A DNA stretch of 64,000 nucleotides from Flavobacterium columnare NBRC 100251 = ATCC 23463 (GTDB lineage Bacteria > Bacteroidota > Bacteroidia > Flavobacteriales > Flavobacteriaceae). Positions 17,644 to 25,142 of the stretch are shown piece by piece (position 1 is the first letter of the stretch; each line of letters begins with the position of its first letter). The stretch lies in the NCBI RefSeq assembly GCF_002530675.1, contig NZ_PCMX01000023.1:49824-113823 (forward strand). The letters run 5' to 3'. Position numbers and translations under genes: made by a program. The notes under the pieces were generated by a model. It worked only from the letters and a program-made list of their open reading frames with translations, searched no databases and was not told where the DNA came from.

Positions 17644-18785
17644 TTTTTATAACTAATTTGAAAGATCGTTCCTTTGTTAATTTCAGAATGTAAAACTTTT
17701 ATTTTTCCTTTATGATATTCTTCTACTATACGTTTAGTCAAAGATAATCCAAGCCCCCAACCTCTTTTTTTAGTAGTAAAACCAGGCTCAAATATTTTTT
17801 TGAAATGATTTCTTGGAATGCCTTTACCTGAATCGGATATTTTTATTTTAATATAATCATCTTCATTTACTATAATTAGATCTATATCTCCTCTACCTCG
17901 CATAGCATCTACAGCATTTTTTACTAAATTTTCTATTGTCCAACTATGTAATGTAGGATTTATTTTGACAAACAAATCTTGTTCAGCCGAAAAAAACTGA
18001 AATTTCACTTGTCCTTCAAATCGGGAAGCTAAATAATCGTATACTAATTTTGTTTCTTCCACAATATTTTTATTTTCTAAATTAGGTTCAGAGCCTATTT
18101 TAGAAAAACGTTCCGTTATGTTTTGAAGTCTAAAAAGATCTTTTTCAATTTCAGAAACGATAATTTCATCTACTTGCTCAGCTTTCATAATTTCGACCCA
18201 TCCCATTAGTGATGAAAGCGGTGTACCTATTTGATGTGCTGTTTCTTTGGCCATACCCGCCCAGAGTTTGCTTTGAGCTGAAATTTTATTGGTTCTATAA
18301 TAATTATAAACTAAAGCACCAAATAGCACAATGATCGTAATCAATGCTATAGGATAATATTTTAGTTGGCTTAATAACGCCGAGTCCATATAATATAAAT
18401 AGCGACGTTTTCCTTTGTCGTATTCAATATTAATTTTGTTATTAGCTTGTTTAAATTGTAGAATAAGATGTTTCGTTTTTTTAGGGCTCTTAAATAGAGC
18501 TTCATCTAGATTGGTAAAACTCAATATATTGTCTTTTTCATCTAATAGTATTGTAGGAATAGTTTCATTATTGGTTAGTATTTGTAGAGGCAAATCTACT
18601 TCGGTTTCATCTGTTGCATTTTGTAATGTTTTTTGAGCTGTAGCCCAAAGTTCCATTTTATGACGCTCTTCTTTTCTAAAAATTTGCATCAAAGTATAGG
18701 TGTTCCACAAAATAAGGCTAATAATTAGGAAAGAAAACCCTACTAGTAGCCAACGAATAGAATTATTTTTATTGGTAAAATTCAT
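17634..18785 (-). CDS. Sensor histidine kinase, orphan
   Basis: 383 residues: TM1 about 11-30, an extracytoplasmic sensor region of about 110 residues, TM2 about 144-161, then the HisKA dimerisation helix with phospho-acceptor His184 in ETAHQIGTPLSSL. The ATPase domain follows, with N box ENLVKNAVDAM, G1 DSGKGIP, and G2 GWGLGLSLTKRIVEEY. All kinase motifs look intact. There is no response regulator in the window. The gene heads an operon with an FAD oxidoreductase, mtgA and a CtpA-like protease, which hints at sensing an envelope signal. Confidence 0.92.
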   Translation of the reverse strand: MNFTNKNNSIRWLLVGFSFLIISLILWNTYTLMQIFRKEERHKMELWATAQKTLQNATDETEVDLPLQILTNNETIPTILLDEKDNILSFTNLDEALFKSPKKTKHLILQFKQANNKINIEYDKGKRRYLYYMDSALLSQLKYYPIALITIIVLFGALVYNYYRTNKISAQSKLWAGMAKETAHQIGTPLSSLMGWVEIMKAEQVDEIIVSEIEKDLFRLQNITERFSKIGSEPNLENKNIVEETKLVYDYLASRFEGQVKFQFFSAEQDLFVKINPTLHSWTIENLVKNAVDAMRGRGDIDLIIVNEDDYIKIKISDSGKGIPRNHFKKIFEPGFTTKKRGWGLGLSLTKRIVEEYHKGKIKVLHSEINKGTIFQISYKKCV

Positions 18786-18853
18786 ATTTATACTTAAAAG
18801 TCTAAATATAATAAAAGTCTATTTTCTTTACTTTATTTTATAGCTTCTTTTCT

Positions 18854-18861
18854 TATTTTTG
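18854..18861 (+). promoter_or_regulatory. Putative -7 element (TATTTTTG) of the flavin reductase-like gene
   Basis: Exact TAnnTTTG match 19 nt before the ATG at 18881. No TTG at the expected upstream spacing. Confidence 0.45.
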
Positions 18862-18880
18862 TTTAAAAACCAATTTATAG

Positions 18881-19753
18881 ATGAAAAGTTTCATTCCTAC
18901 TGAATTATCTACCCCACAGGTTCAGTCCTATTTACAAGGGGCCATTGCACCAAGACCCATTGCATTTGCTAGTACGATAGATGCACAAGGTAGACCTAAT
19001 TTATCTCCTTTTAGCTTTTTTAATGTTTTTAGTGCTAATCCTCCTATATTAGTTTTTTCTCCTGCCAGAAGAGTAAGAGGTAATACGACTAAGCACACCT
19101 TAGAAAACGCATTAGAAACTAAAGAAGTAGTAATAAATGTTGTAAACTATGATATGGTACAACAAATGTCACTTTCTAGCACGGAGTATCCCGAAGGAAT
19201 AAATGAATTTGAAAAAGCAGGTCTCACGGCTTTATCTTCTGATCTTGTAAAACCATTTCGTGTTGCCGAATCACCCGTACAATTTGAATGTAAAGTAAAT
19301 GAGATAATTGCATTAGGAACAGAAGGAGGTGCTGGTAATTTAATAATTTGTGAAGTTCTCAAAATCCATGTAGATGAAACTATCTTAGATGAAAATGGGA
19401 TGATTGATCAACATAAAATTGATTTAGTGGCTCGTTTAGGCGGAAATTGGTATTCGCGTTCTAATATGGGGTTGTTTGAAGTTCCAAAACCTTTGATCAC
19501 TTTGGGGATTGGAGTAGATGCAATTCCTAACTTTATTAAAGAAGATTCTTTTTTTACAGGAAATGATTTAGGTATGTTAGGAAATATAGAGGCTTTGCCA
19601 AAAGAAGAAGAAATCCTTATCTTTGTCCAAGAAAACAATTCAATTAAAGAAGCTTTGCAAGCTAATAATCCTATAATAATCAAGGAATTAGCTAAAGAGT
19701 ATTTAAAAAAACAGGACATACTTTCGGCATGGAAAGTGTTGTTAGCAAAATAA
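18881..19753 (+). CDS. Flavin reductase-like, FMN-binding split-barrel protein
   Basis: 290 residues. The N-terminal ~200 are the flavin reductase-like FMN-binding domain, with IAPRPIAFASTIDAQGRPNLSPFSFF-type strands near 17-45 and NTTKHTLENALETKEVVINVV near 68-90. A C-terminal extension follows (about 205-290) with no recognised domain. Homologues bind FMN and some reduce flavins with NAD(P)H, but the substrate here is not clear. DUF3127 follows 15 nt downstream on the same strand, so the two are likely one operon. Confidence 0.83.
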   Translation: MKSFIPTELSTPQVQSYLQGAIAPRPIAFASTIDAQGRPNLSPFSFFNVFSANPPILVFSPARRVRGNTTKHTLENALETKEVVINVVNYDMVQQMSLSSTEYPEGINEFEKAGLTALSSDLVKPFRVAESPVQFECKVNEIIALGTEGGAGNLIICEVLKIHVDETILDENGMIDQHKIDLVARLGGNWYSRSNMGLFEVPKPLITLGIGVDAIPNFIKEDSFFTGNDLGMLGNIEALPKEEEILIFVQENNSIKEALQANNPIIIKELAKEYLKKQDILSAWKVLLAK

Positions 19754-19768
19754 TTAATACAAGTTATC

Positions 19769-20158
19769 ATGGAAGTTACAGGAAGAATTAAAATGATTAA
19801 CCCTACACAAGAGGTTAGTGCATCTTTTAAAAAAAGAGAATTAGTAGTTACAACAGAGGAGCAATATCCACAACATATCATGATTGAGTTTACTCAAGCA
19901 AAAGTAGATGATTTGAATAACTTCCAAGTGGGAGAACAGGTAAAAGTATCCATTAATTTACGTGGTCGCGAGTGGATTAATCCACAAGGAGAAGCTAAAT
20001 ATTTTAACACCATTCAAGGGTGGAGAATTGAAAGAGTGCAACCTATGCAAGCAACACAACCTGCTATGTCCCAACAAATGCCTCCAATGCCTGCCGCACA
20101 AGCTTTTGAACCAGCGCCTAGTTTTAATGAAGAAGAACATGACGATCTTCCTTTTTAA
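19769..20158 (+). CDS. DUF3127 domain protein (OB-fold, SSB-like)
   Basis: 129 residues. The N-terminal ~85 residues (MEVTGRIKMINPTQEVS to VSINLRGREW) are a DUF3127 domain, a small beta-barrel family common in Bacteroidota and thought to resemble single-stranded DNA-binding OB folds. The tail is Pro/Met/Gln-rich (about 95-118) and ends in an acidic EEEHDDLPF. That arrangement recalls the acidic partner-binding tip of SSB (DDDIPF). A role in DNA metabolism is therefore plausible but unproven. It is followed by a strong terminator. Confidence 0.83.
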   Translation: MEVTGRIKMINPTQEVSASFKKRELVVTTEEQYPQHIMIEFTQAKVDDLNNFQVGEQVKVSINLRGREWINPQGEAKYFNTIQGWRIERVQPMQATQPAMSQQMPPMPAAQAFEPAPSFNEEEHDDLPF

Positions 20159-20180
20159 TTGAAAGGAAAGATAAAAGATA

Positions 20181-20220
20181 AAAAAGTCATTCAGTATGCA
20201 AAATATTTGAATGACTTTTT
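20181..20220 (+). terminator. Terminator after the DUF3127 gene
   Basis: AAAAAGTCATTCA (20181-20193) and its exact complement at 20208-20220, a 13-bp stem ending in TTTTT. Confidence 0.9.
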
Positions 20221-20238
20221 AGTTTAATAATATCTTTG
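20207..20238 (+). promoter_or_regulatory. SigA-type promoter of aat, overlapping the preceding terminator
   Basis: TTG at 20207-20209, 21-bp spacer, TATCTTTG at 20231-20238, ATG at 20264. The -33 box lies in the descending arm of the upstream terminator. Confidence 0.65.
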
Positions 20239-20263
20239 TACTTTTTTATTTTTCTAATAAATT

Positions 20264-20902
20264 ATGTACTTTATAACTAAAGAATTATATTTTCCACCAG
20301 TAGAAGAGACATCAAAAGAAGGCGTACTAGCAGTAGGTGGCGATTTATCGCCTGAACGATTGCTATTGGCTTATAAAAACGGTATTTTCCCTTGGTTTGA
20401 TGATAATGATCCTATTTTATGGTGGTGTCCACCTCAGCGTATGGTTTTATTTCCTAATGAATTTAAACCCTCTAAAAGCATGCGAAATGTAATAAATAAA
20501 GGTATTTTTAAAATTACCTTTAATACATGTTTCCGTGATGTAATGATTAATTGTCAACAAATTTATCGTCCAAACCAATACGGAACTTGGATTACAGATG
20601 AAATGATAGATTCCTACACATATTTACATGAAAGAGGAAAGGCAATGTCCGTTGAGGTTTGGTTAGGTGAGGAATTAGTAGGTGGATTGTATGGGGTAGA
20701 TATGAATCCTGTTTTTTGTGGAGAAAGTATGTTTTCTCATGTAAGTAATGCTTCTAAAATAGCTTTTATTGCATTAGTAGATTATCTAAAGGGGAATAAA
20801 TATAAATTGTTAGATTGTCAAATATACAACGACCATTTGGCTTCTTTAGGATGTTATGAAATACCAAGAGAAGACTTTATAGCTCTTTTAAAAGAAAAAT
20901 AA
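20264..20902 (+). CDS. aat: Leucyl/phenylalanyl-tRNA-protein transferase
   Basis: Adds Leu or Phe from aminoacyl-tRNA to N-terminal Arg/Lys of proteins, marking them for ClpS/ClpAP degradation (N-end rule). 212 residues, the normal length, with the family motifs PPVEETSKEGVLAVGGDLSPERLL, GIFPWFDDNDPILWWCPPQRM, the AMSVEVW segment, GLYGVDMNPVFCGESMFS and the LLDCQIYNDHLASLG end. Its own promoter lies in the preceding terminator, so it appears to be monocistronic. Confidence 0.96.
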   Translation: MYFITKELYFPPVEETSKEGVLAVGGDLSPERLLLAYKNGIFPWFDDNDPILWWCPPQRMVLFPNEFKPSKSMRNVINKGIFKITFNTCFRDVMINCQQIYRPNQYGTWITDEMIDSYTYLHERGKAMSVEVWLGEELVGGLYGVDMNPVFCGESMFSHVSNASKIAFIALVDYLKGNKYKLLDCQIYNDHLASLGCYEIPREDFIALLKEK

Positions 20903-20977
20903 AGAGAGTTTTATAAAAAAGGACCCTAGTTTATAGAATCCCATACAAAAGATATTCTCACTAGATGTATTAAGTGA

Positions 20978-21005
20978 TAAAAAGGCTGCCTTTTTAGACA
21001 GCCTC
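20978..21005 (-). terminator. Terminator of the AIM24 operon
   Basis: Minus-strand AGGCTG (21004-20999) pairs with CAGCCT (20988-20983), followed by TTTTTATC. The core resembles the ends of the MITE-like repeat elsewhere in the window (CTTTTTAGACAGCCTC). Confidence 0.8.
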
Positions 21006-21012
21006 TTGAATA

Positions 21013-21696
21013 TTATTTACTTTTTTTCTCAGGTCTAAATGGATAAGTCCAGCTCAAGAATGGGGTTATTTTTCTAGTTTGAATCCAGATTCGTCCTTTT
21101 CCTTGAAATCTGCATACTAATCCTTCTCCTGAAAAGAACAGCGATTTATATCCACCAACTCTGGTTACATCATACGTTAATCCTTCTGTAAACGCTACAA
21201 TATGTCCCGTATCTATTACATAACCATCTTCTACGTTAATCGGTATGATTCCACCATAAGAATTAAACCAAAGATCCCCTTCTCCAGAACATTTAATTAA
21301 AAATAAATTTTCACCTGAGAAAAACCCTTTTGTTAAACCTTGAAATTTTGAATCAATAGTTATGTTTTCTGAAGAAGCTAAAAAGGCACTGTTCTGAATA
21401 TAGACAGTTTCGTTGTTTAAATAAATGTGTTCTATATCTCCAGGACAAGCGGGCGCTAACTGAATATCACCTGAACCATTTTTTGCTGTGAATTCATTGA
21501 TAAATAATGACTCACCCGTTAAAAATCTTGAAAAACCGCCTTTCAAAGTTGTTTTCATTTCTAGATTGGTATCCATAGTTGCCATAGCACTAGCCTCTAC
21601 CTTTAGTTTTTCTCCTGCTGGTATGTTGATGGTCACAAAACCAAAATCTGGTTTGCAATCCATTGTAAATTTAAATCCTTTATTTTGTGTTTCCAT
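21013..21696 (-). CDS. AIM24 family protein, paralogue 3
   Basis: 227 residues of all-beta character in the AIM24/TIGR00266 family, related to the mitochondrial protein Aim24. Typical family phrases are LKVEASAMATMDTNLEM near the N terminus, FLTGESLFINEF, the GLTKGFFSGENLFLIKC core, and DTGHIVAFTEGLTYDVTRVGG. It ends with GEGLVCRFQGKGRIWIQTR. It is the last of three adjacent paralogues, 7 nt after the second. The biochemical function of bacterial AIM24 proteins is unknown. There is no signal peptide, so it is probably cytoplasmic. Confidence 0.9.
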   Translation of the reverse strand: METQNKGFKFTMDCKPDFGFVTINIPAGEKLKVEASAMATMDTNLEMKTTLKGGFSRFLTGESLFINEFTAKNGSGDIQLAPACPGDIEHIYLNNETVYIQNSAFLASSENITIDSKFQGLTKGFFSGENLFLIKCSGEGDLWFNSYGGIIPINVEDGYVIDTGHIVAFTEGLTYDVTRVGGYKSLFFSGEGLVCRFQGKGRIWIQTRKITPFLSWTYPFRPEKKSK

Positions 21697-21703
21697 AATG
21701 TTG

Positions 21704-22426
21704 TTAGCCTCTTGGTTTAAGTTTAGGTCCTAGAATTCCTCCAAACGTTGAAGTATTATGAGATTGTACCCATACAGTTCCTTTCCCTTCAAATTTACAT
21801 ACTAATCCTTCACCTCCTAAAATTGAACTTATCCAACTTTTACCCGCTTTTGTTAGTGTGAAATTTAGGGTTTCTTCAAAAGCTACAATATGTCCTGTAT
21901 CTACTATATATTCACCATCAATTTGGATAGGGTAGATAGCACCAAATGAATTTACAATTACAGTTCCTTCTCCTTTGACTGATAACCAAAAAAGGCTTTC
22001 TTTAGAAACTAAATTTTTGAACCCTTGAAAGCTCATGTCAATAGTAATATTTGGTGAACTTGCCACATAAGACCCACCTTGAACAATAATACCTTCGCCC
22101 TGAAGTTCTTTTACCATCATATCGCCAGCGAGCGTAGTACTTAAAAAAACAGTTCCCCCTTCGCTACTTGCTTTATAATGATTTAAGAAAAAGCTCTCTC
22201 CAGATAACATTCTTTTTAAACCTTTTAAGAAACCTCCCGATTTTTTTTGTTGTGAGGAAGTTGTCATAGTGACACTTGGAGTCATGGCGATCATAGATCC
22301 CGCTTCTGCGGTAAATTCTTCTCCAGGTTGTAATTTTATTACAGCAGCAGTAGAACTTGGTCGCATTTGTAAATCAACATTTAAAGCAGTTGATTTTTTT
22401 TGTATTTCCATATTTAATGTATCCAT
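21704..22426 (-). CDS. AIM24 family protein, paralogue 2
   Basis: About 240 residues with the same pseudo-repeated beta layout as its neighbours: EEFTAEAGSMIAMTPSVTM, MLSGESFFLNHY, NLVSKESLFWLSVKGEG, DTGHIVAFEETL and GEGLVCKFEGKGTVWVQS. A TTG is in frame right after the previous gene's stop (22435), and ATG codons lie at 22426 and 22411. I chose 22426, the first ATG. The family match begins near ALNVDLQMRPSS, so 22411 is also possible. It differs from its paralogues by a longer N terminus. Confidence 0.88.
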   Translation of the reverse strand: MDTLNMEIQKKSTALNVDLQMRPSSTAAVIKLQPGEEFTAEAGSMIAMTPSVTMTTSSQQKKSGGFLKGLKRMLSGESFFLNHYKASSEGGTVFLSTTLAGDMMVKELQGEGIIVQGGSYVASSPNITIDMSFQGFKNLVSKESLFWLSVKGEGTVIVNSFGAIYPIQIDGEYIVDTGHIVAFEETLNFTLTKAGKSWISSILGGEGLVCKFEGKGTVWVQSHNTSTFGGILGPKLKPRG

Positions 22427-22435
22427 TGTAAGCAA

Positions 22436-23098
22436 TTATATTTGTCTGTTAATCCAAGAAACTAAACCAGATAAATTCCTTGTTTGGATATATATTTTTC
22501 CTTTTCCTTCTATTCTAGTAACAAAGCCTTCACCTCCAAAAAAACTACTAAATATACCTCCTGATAGTTGTGGTTTAAGTTTCATATTAGGTTCATAAGC
22601 TACAAGATGTCCTGTATCTACAATATATTCACCATCTATTTCTTTTTCAAGTAAACCTCCATAAGCACCAAAAATTACTTTTCCAGTTCCAGAAACTACT
22701 AATTTGAATAGTCCTTCCCCCCCAATTAGCGATCCTAAACCAGCCCATTTTACACTTAGTTTAACTCCTTTTTCGGAAGCAATATAGGCTCCTCTTTGAA
22801 TACAATAACTTTGTGTACCGTCTAATTCTTTAATCTCTATATCTCCTGGTGTTGATTGAGTTAGATGCAATGAAAGTGTTTTATTGGTATTATTTGTAAA
22901 ATGGTTGATAAAAAGACTTTCACCTCCTAAGATTTTTTTTGCCAAACCCACAAAAAATCCTCCATTGAATTTAGCATCTAAATCTAGCTCGGCCGACATA
23001 CTAGACATTGCGTCTGATTCTGCAACAATGGTTTCTCCTGGTTCGAGTTCAACCATTACGTAAGCAAAAGCAGGTTTTCCTTCTGTTTTAATTCTCAT
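22436..23098 (-). CDS. AIM24 family protein, paralogue 1
   Basis: 220 residues, first of the three tandem AIM24-family copies. It shows GETIVAESDAMSSMSAELDL, ILGGESLFINHF, GSLIGGEGLFKLVVSGTG, DTGHLVAYEPNMKLK and GEGFVTRIEGKGKIYIQTR. It starts 4 nt after the stop of the M48 peptidase gene, so the four genes form one transcript. No cleavable signal is seen. The three copies are clearly homologous but diverged, so this is an old triplication rather than a recent duplication. Confidence 0.9.
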   Translation of the reverse strand: MRIKTEGKPAFAYVMVELEPGETIVAESDAMSSMSAELDLDAKFNGGFFVGLAKKILGGESLFINHFTNNTNKTLSLHLTQSTPGDIEIKELDGTQSYCIQRGAYIASEKGVKLSVKWAGLGSLIGGEGLFKLVVSGTGKVIFGAYGGLLEKEIDGEYIVDTGHLVAYEPNMKLKPQLSGGIFSSFFGGEGFVTRIEGKGKIYIQTRNLSGLVSWINRQI

Positions 23099-23102
23099 AG
23101 TT

Positions 23103-24224
23103 TTATTTTAAGTTTAAAAGTTTTGTTTTAAAAGCATTAAATGTATTAGGCAACACCGTATGTTGTGTTTTATCTTCTTTTTGTTGTTCCTTTAATTTTT
23201 TGATACGGCTTTTTGTATCAGGATGTGTTGATAAAAAAGATAAATCTATGTTTTTAACTGAAGTAGAATCTAAAATTGTTTTTTCTTCTTTTTCTAAAGT
23301 TTCAAAAAAAGAAATTAATCCAGCTGGGTTTATTTTGGCGTTTATTAGATATTTCATTCCCTTTTCATCGGCCTCAATTTCAAAATCTCTACTATTGGAT
23401 AGTGAAGCTAATTCGCCCCCCATATTAATAAATGTACCTGCTATGGCGCTTACATCTCCAACGGTAGCTGATAAAATAGCAAAAACACCTAAATTATTGA
23501 TGATTCCTCTGATGTGATGACGTTTTGTTACATGTGAAAGCTCATGGCTGAGTACCCCCATAACTTCTTCCCAAGATTTAGCATTTTTTATTAACCCTGT
23601 TTGAATAATAACCTTTCCTCCTGGTAGAGCAAATGCGTTTATAGTTGGATCTTTTACAAAATGTAAATCTATTTTATAACCTTCTTTTTCAATTTGACAA
23701 AATAATGGCTTAGCTACTTTTATAAATTCCTTTTTTAATGAATCATTTTTTATAAAATGATATTGCAAAGATAATGTACTAAATAGTTTATCTCCCGCTT
23801 TTTTCTCCCAAGAAATAGGTACTTGATTTGCTATTCCTTCCACCATTTTATCTTTTAAAAGATAAAGAGAGGTAATGAATAATGTAATAATAATTAAAAA
23901 AACTATTATTCCTTTAAGAGGGGTGTTTAAAGTGCTTTTTGATTTTTTGATTTCTTGTTTGAATTTATTATTTGATACAAGAATAGTATTTTTTAAAATG
24001 GATTTATCAGAAGTATAAACAGAAATGGAATTAATGGTTGAATCAGAAAAAAAGATAAATCTATTAGAGGCACCTCCAACACTAATGGATAGATTTGCAA
24101 ACTCTATGTGATAATTTATAGAACTGGATTCAAAAAAAACTCCGTTTGTTTTTATCTGTAAATTTCCTGAAATTCTTCCTCCAAAAACATCTGGATGAAT
24201 TAATATTGCTTGATATGTGTCCAA
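23103..24224 (-). CDS. M48-family metallopeptidase with N-terminal beta domain
   Basis: 373 residues. Residues 1-75 form a beta-rich domain of unknown type, a membrane helix lies at about 104-122, and the C-terminal M48 peptidase domain carries the zinc motif HELSH at 227-231 and the downstream Glu in FEIEADEKGMKYL. Substrate-side features such as INAFALPGGKVIIQTGLI fit the YfgC/Oma1-like branch. The start is TTG (MDTYQAIL), since no ATG lies upstream in frame. A -7 element (TATTTTTG, 24248-24241) just upstream supports it. It is the first gene of the M48-AIM24 x3 operon. Confidence 0.87.
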   Translation of the reverse strand: MDTYQAILIHPDVFGGRISGNLQIKTNGVFFESSSINYHIEFANLSISVGGASNRFIFFSDSTINSISVYTSDKSILKNTILVSNNKFKQEIKKSKSTLNTPLKGIIVFLIIITLFITSLYLLKDKMVEGIANQVPISWEKKAGDKLFSTLSLQYHFIKNDSLKKEFIKVAKPLFCQIEKEGYKIDLHFVKDPTINAFALPGGKVIIQTGLIKNAKSWEEVMGVLSHELSHVTKRHHIRGIINNLGVFAILSATVGDVSAIAGTFINMGGELASLSNSRDFEIEADEKGMKYLINAKINPAGLISFFETLEKEEKTILDSTSVKNIDLSFLSTHPDTKSRIKKLKEQQKEDKTQHTVLPNTFNAFKTKLLNLK

Positions 24225-24240
24225 TTTTTTGTGTTTTTAA

Positions 24241-24248
24241 CAAAAATA
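24241..24248 (-). promoter_or_regulatory. Putative -7 element of the M48-AIM24 operon
   Basis: Minus-strand TATTTTTG, 16 nt before the TTG start. No TTG -33 box at the correct distance. Confidence 0.45.
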
Positions 24249-24284
24249 GCAAAAGATTATCTAGAATCTATTTTTAAAAGATTA

Positions 24285-24995
24285 TTAAAACTCAAATTTT
24301 TGAAATTGCCAGTTTAAAGTTGAAAAAACAATTAATTCGTTTTTCAAAACCGGTAATCCTATAATCATTTTCAATGTTTCTTGTGCCATCATCGTACCTA
24401 TAATGCCAGGTAACGAACTAATTACGCCGTTTAATGAACAATCAGGAACGTCTTCAGGGTTAGGTGAATCTGGAAATATATCGCGAAGTTGTTTGCTTCC
24501 GTTATGATTGAATACCGCTAGTTGTCCTTCAAACTTAAAAATACTGCCATAAACTAAAGGCTTTTCTAATTGTACACAAACATCATTTACCAAGTATCGA
24601 GTAGTAAAATTATCCGAACCATCTACAATAATGTCATAGCTTTCAAATAGATCTGGAGCGTTTTTAGAAGTTAGTTTTTCCTTGAAAATTTGTATATTAA
24701 CTGATGGGTTTAGTTTTTCAAGGACAATTTTTGCTTGCGTAACTTTTGGTAAATTAATATCAGTTTCGTTGTAAAGAACTTGACGATGTAAGTTATGTAA
24801 AGCTACTGTATCAAAATCAATCACACCCAGCGTACCTACACCAGCCGAAGTGAGGTATTGCAAAATGGGACATCCTAAACCACCCGCACCAATGACGAGG
24901 ACTTTAGCATTTTTGATTTTTAATTGACCTTCTTCCCTTATTTCAGGCACAAGAAGATGTTTGGAATAACGCAAATAATCGGATATTGTAAGCAT
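24285..24995 (-). CDS. thiF: ThiF/MoeB-family ThiS adenylyltransferase
   Basis: Activates the C-terminal Gly of ThiS by adenylation for sulfur transfer in thiazole synthesis. 236 residues of E1-like fold with the ATP motif VLVIGAGGLGCPILQYL (about 31-47), IDFDTVALHNLHRQVLY, DGSDNFTTRYLVND and CSLNGVISSLPGIIGTMMAQE. The zinc-ligand CxxC usually found near the C terminus of ThiF/MoeB is absent: the protein ends WQFQKFEF. It is therefore somewhat short, which may be lineage-specific. It is the last gene of the thiamin operon, separated from thiH by a repeat-rich gap. Confidence 0.88.
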   Translation of the reverse strand: MLTISDYLRYSKHLLVPEIREEGQLKIKNAKVLVIGAGGLGCPILQYLTSAGVGTLGVIDFDTVALHNLHRQVLYNETDINLPKVTQAKIVLEKLNPSVNIQIFKEKLTSKNAPDLFESYDIIVDGSDNFTTRYLVNDVCVQLEKPLVYGSIFKFEGQLAVFNHNGSKQLRDIFPDSPNPEDVPDCSLNGVISSLPGIIGTMMAQETLKMIIGLPVLKNELIVFSTLNWQFQKFEF

Positions 24996-25094
24996 AGTAA
25001 TATATCGCTCCTCTGGAGCTTTTAATTTTTTGAAGACAAATAGGTTTCAAGTCTGAGTGTTTCAATTTTTCAATTCTAAATTGTATTTTTTTGT

Positions 25095-25139
25095 TACACA
25101 GAGGTTCACAAAGTAAAGCACAAAGTTTTACAGAGGTCA
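25095..25139. repeat. Short periodic intergenic repeat, CACARAG units
   Basis: Four CACARAG-like heptamers start at 25097, 25107, 25119 and 25129, spaced 10-12 nt apart, i.e. about one helical turn. The last unit is imperfect (TACAGAG). The same units recur at 29120-29207 in the same operon. Located between thiF and thiH. Confidence 0.65.
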
Positions 25140-25142
25140 TTT

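Noticed and set aside
24943..25140. A 65-codon minus-strand frame upstream of thiF
   Set aside because: It is composed of the CACARAG repeat gap and overlaps thiF out of frame, with no protein signature.
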